Source: Candidatus Atribacteria bacterium UBA6251
GTDB lineage: Bacteria; Atribacterota; Phoenicimicrobiia; Phoenicimicrobiales; Phoenicimicrobiaceae
DNA: 12,744 nt
NCBI GenBank assembly: GCA_002441285.1
Contig: DJVR01000003.1
Location: 1-12,744 of the forward strand
Direction: 5' to 3'
Under the pieces are notes generated by a model. It was not told where the DNA came from. It made no database searches and worked only from the letters and a program-made list of their open reading frames with translations. The translations under genes were made by a program, and so were the position numbers. Below are positions 11,166 to 12,744 of this stretch, piece after piece. The number at the start of each line of letters is the position of its first letter. The stretch's first letter is position 1.

Positions 11166-12626
11166 ATGTCCTATATCCAAGGTGAAGACCGAAACCAGAA
11201 CATCCTCTTTCCCCAGAGCTTAGAGGAATACATCTCAAAGGATAATCCGGTCAGGATTATCCAGGAATATGTCAGTCAGTTGGACTTGAAAGCCCTGCAG
11301 TTCACCCATGCTGCCGATCAAAGACGAGGCAGGCCCCCCTATCATCCGGCACTCCTGCTCAAGCTCTACCTCTACGGTTATCTCAACCGCATCCGCTCCT
11401 CCAGACGCCTGGAGACCGAGAGTGGACGCAATGTGGAGCTCATGTGGCTTTTAGCTAAACTGAGCCCTGATTTCAAGACCATCGCCGACTTCCGCAGGGA
11501 GAATAAGAAAGCCTTAGTCCAGGTGTTTCGGGATTTCACCCGCCTATGCAATTCCTGGCAGCTCTTCGGCAAGGAACTTGTGGCCATTGACGGTTCCAAG
11601 TTCCGGGCTTCCAACAGCAAAAAGAACAACTATTCCAAGAAAAAGTTGGCCAGGCATATCCACTCCATCAATGAGAAGATTGCCGGTTACCTTGCTGAAC
11701 TGGATGAGGCAGATGAGCTAGAATCGGTTGACCGCAGGCCGGATGCTGCTGAGATCCAGGAAAGAATTGCCCAGCTCAAAGAGAGAAAAGCCAAATACCA
11801 GGGATATCAGGACCAACTGGAAGAGACAAACAAGAACGAGCTTTCCACCATCGACCCGGATGCCCGTCTCATGGCGAATAACAACAACAGCGTGGAGGTC
11901 AGCTACAATGTCCAGACGACCGTCGATGCCAAACATAAACTCATTGCTGATTTTAAAGTGACCGACAAGCCCAATGATCAAGGACAGTTAGCCCCCATGG
12001 CCATGCGGGCAAAAAAGATCCTGGATAAGCCATCATTGACGGTCTTAGCCGATAAGGGCTACTACCATGCCGGGGATCTGGCCTACTGTTCCCGTAAGGG
12101 AATGAATCTCTATGTCACCAAGCAATCCTATTCCAATGGGACAGGAGACAAGGAGTTCTACCCGGATCAGTTTACCTATGATCAAGAACAGGATTGCTAC
12201 CTCTGCCCTGTTGGACAGAAACTGTATTACTACAGAACCCGGAAGAAGGATGGCAAGATCATCGGCAAAACCTATTGTAACTTCGAAGCCTGCTCAGAAT
12301 GTCCGTTTAAAACCAGATGCACCAAAGCAGTAAATGGCAGAACCATATTTCGCCATCGTAACCAGGACTTCCTGGATGAGATTGACAGGCAAACCCAGGA
12401 GAATCTAAAAACCTACAAGCTCAGGCAGATGATCGTAGAGCATCCCTTTGGTACGATCAAAAGGGCCTGGGGTGCCTCCTATTTCTTAACCAGACGGAAG
12501 ACTTCAGTCAGTGCCGAGATGGCCTTATCCTTCCTATGCTACAATCTAAAGCGTGTGATCAATATCTTGGGAACAGAGGAAATGATCAGAAGATTACAAG
12601 AGAATAGGCAGGCAATACTGGTATAG
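11166..12626 (+). CDS. IS1182-family transposase (DDE type)
   Basis: The product has 486 residues. The ATG at 11166 follows AAAGG (11153-11157); the earlier ATG at 11161 is out of frame. The N-terminus (LFPQSLEEYISKDNPVRIIQ, then RRGRPPYHPALLLKLYLYGY) is the DUF772-type DNA-binding region of IS1182/IS5-like transposases. The probable catalytic triad is D142 (AIDGSKFRAS), D296 (VLADKGYY) and E425 (VEHPFGTIKRAWG). A cysteine cluster lies before the last acidic residue (CYLCPVG near 340, then CSECPFKTRC), as is usual in this family. The length is normal and no frame break is seen. It cuts and joins DNA at the element's terminal repeats. The stop codon is in the loop of the terminator hairpin. 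Confidence 0.93.
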   Translation: MSYIQGEDRNQNILFPQSLEEYISKDNPVRIIQEYVSQLDLKALQFTHAADQRRGRPPYHPALLLKLYLYGYLNRIRSSRRLETESGRNVELMWLLAKLSPDFKTIADFRRENKKALVQVFRDFTRLCNSWQLFGKELVAIDGSKFRASNSKKNNYSKKKLARHIHSINEKIAGYLAELDEADELESVDRRPDAAEIQERIAQLKERKAKYQGYQDQLEETNKNELSTIDPDARLMANNNNSVEVSYNVQTTVDAKHKLIADFKVTDKPNDQGQLAPMAMRAKKILDKPSLTVLADKGYYHAGDLAYCSRKGMNLYVTKQSYSNGTGDKEFYPDQFTYDQEQDCYLCPVGQKLYYYRTRKKDGKIIGKTYCNFEACSECPFKTRCTKAVNGRTIFRHRNQDFLDEIDRQTQENLKTYKLRQMIVEHPFGTIKRAWGASYFLTRRKTSVSAEMALSFLCYNLKRVINILGTEEMIRRLQENRQAILV

Positions 12627-12648
12627 GAGACCGGTATTGCCTTTTTTT
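12611..12648 (+). terminator. Rho-independent terminator of the transposase gene
   Basis: GGCAATACTGG (12611-12621) pairs with CCGGTATTGCC (12631-12641) with one G-T pair, followed by seven T (12642-12648). The transposase stop codon is in the loop, so the left arm is coding sequence. Confidence 0.8.
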
Positions 12649-12734
12649 CTTTTCTATGATTCTGTCAAAGAGCGAAAGAAAGAAGATAAGTTTCACATAA
12701 TGTCTTTTTAACCAAGAATTTGTTATTATTTATT

Positions 12735-12744
12735 ACACAGTCTG
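12735..12744 (-). repeat. Right terminal inverted repeat of the IS
   Basis: ACACAGTCTG is the exact inverse of the left terminal repeat at 11066-11075. It ends at the last base of the window, so any further terminal sequence is not visible. Confidence 0.7.

Larger units (their letters stand above)
11066..12744 (+). mobile_element. IS1182-family insertion sequence
   Basis: The element is 1,679 bases between terminal repeats, with one transposase gene, its own promoter and a terminator. The left end starts CAGACTGTGTGAAAAC; the right end is the inverse of CAGACTGTGTAATAAA, giving 10 matched bases and weaker matching further in. The bases just left of it (GGGGACGTC, 11057-11065) may belong to a longer terminal repeat, whose right partner would lie beyond the window. 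The GC content is clearly higher than in neighbouring genes, and the frame is intact, so it is probably a recent arrival and possibly active. No target duplication can be judged because the right flank is not shown. Confidence 0.8.

Overview
The window looks like the chromosome of a low-GC, diderm (outer-membrane-bearing) bacterium with Firmicutes-like accessory genes. The outer membrane is inferred from a secreted OmpA-C protein. The Firmicutes link comes from YvrJ-like, DUF1659, DUF2922, LL-H-holin-like and split-sigma genes. Halanaerobiales-like or Atribacterota-like lineages would fit, but the sequence alone does not decide. By eye most of it is AT-rich with strong AAAGGAG-type ribosome binding sites. 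The terminal insertion sequence is visibly richer in GC. I see no rRNA, tRNA or CRISPR array.

Layout. (1) 1-215: the decayed tail of an integrase-type transposase. (2) 279-1499, plus strand: a secreted protein with an N-terminal galactose-binding-like region and a C-terminal OmpA peptidoglycan-binding domain, ending at a strong bidirectional terminator (1526-1587). (3) 1586-5775, all minus strand: a compact phage-like module. In transcription order it holds a winged-helix replication-initiator-like protein with iteron-like repeats inside its gene, a sigma region-2 protein, a separate sigma region-4 protein, DUF1659, DUF2922, an LL-H-type holin-like protein, an M15-type peptidase and a YvrJ/BhlA-like membrane peptide. 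(4) 5776-6478: mostly non-coding, with six tandem 11-bp repeats, a hairpin terminator and a dead nucleotidyltransferase relic. (5) 6479-9238, minus: a Hel308/Ski2-type helicase fused to an OmpR/PhoB-type DNA-binding domain. (6) 9239-9664: a divergent promoter region. (7) 9665-10644, plus: a type III Mod DNA methyltransferase cut off before its SAM-binding motif and joined directly to the 3' part of an ankyrin-repeat gene (to 11049). (8) 11066-12744: an IS1182-type insertion sequence with its own promoter, terminator and terminal repeats. Its right end coincides with the end of the window.

How the genes may work together. The most interesting part is the 4.4-kb minus-strand module. A DNA-binding initiator with two repeat arrays (one upstream, one inside the gene) and a two-subunit sigma factor sit directly ahead of small conserved proteins of unknown role and a holin/peptidase/holin-like set. 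The arrangement recalls the Bacillus subtilis SigO-RsoA-YvrJ locus joined to a phage lysis cassette. It has no capsid, tail, packaging or integrase gene in this window. It may be a domesticated or minimal mobile element whose lysis-like genes are switched on by its own split sigma factor. This is inference from gene content. The right third records repeated gene loss: a truncated Mod, a truncated ankyrin gene, a nucleotidyltransferase relic and IS activity.
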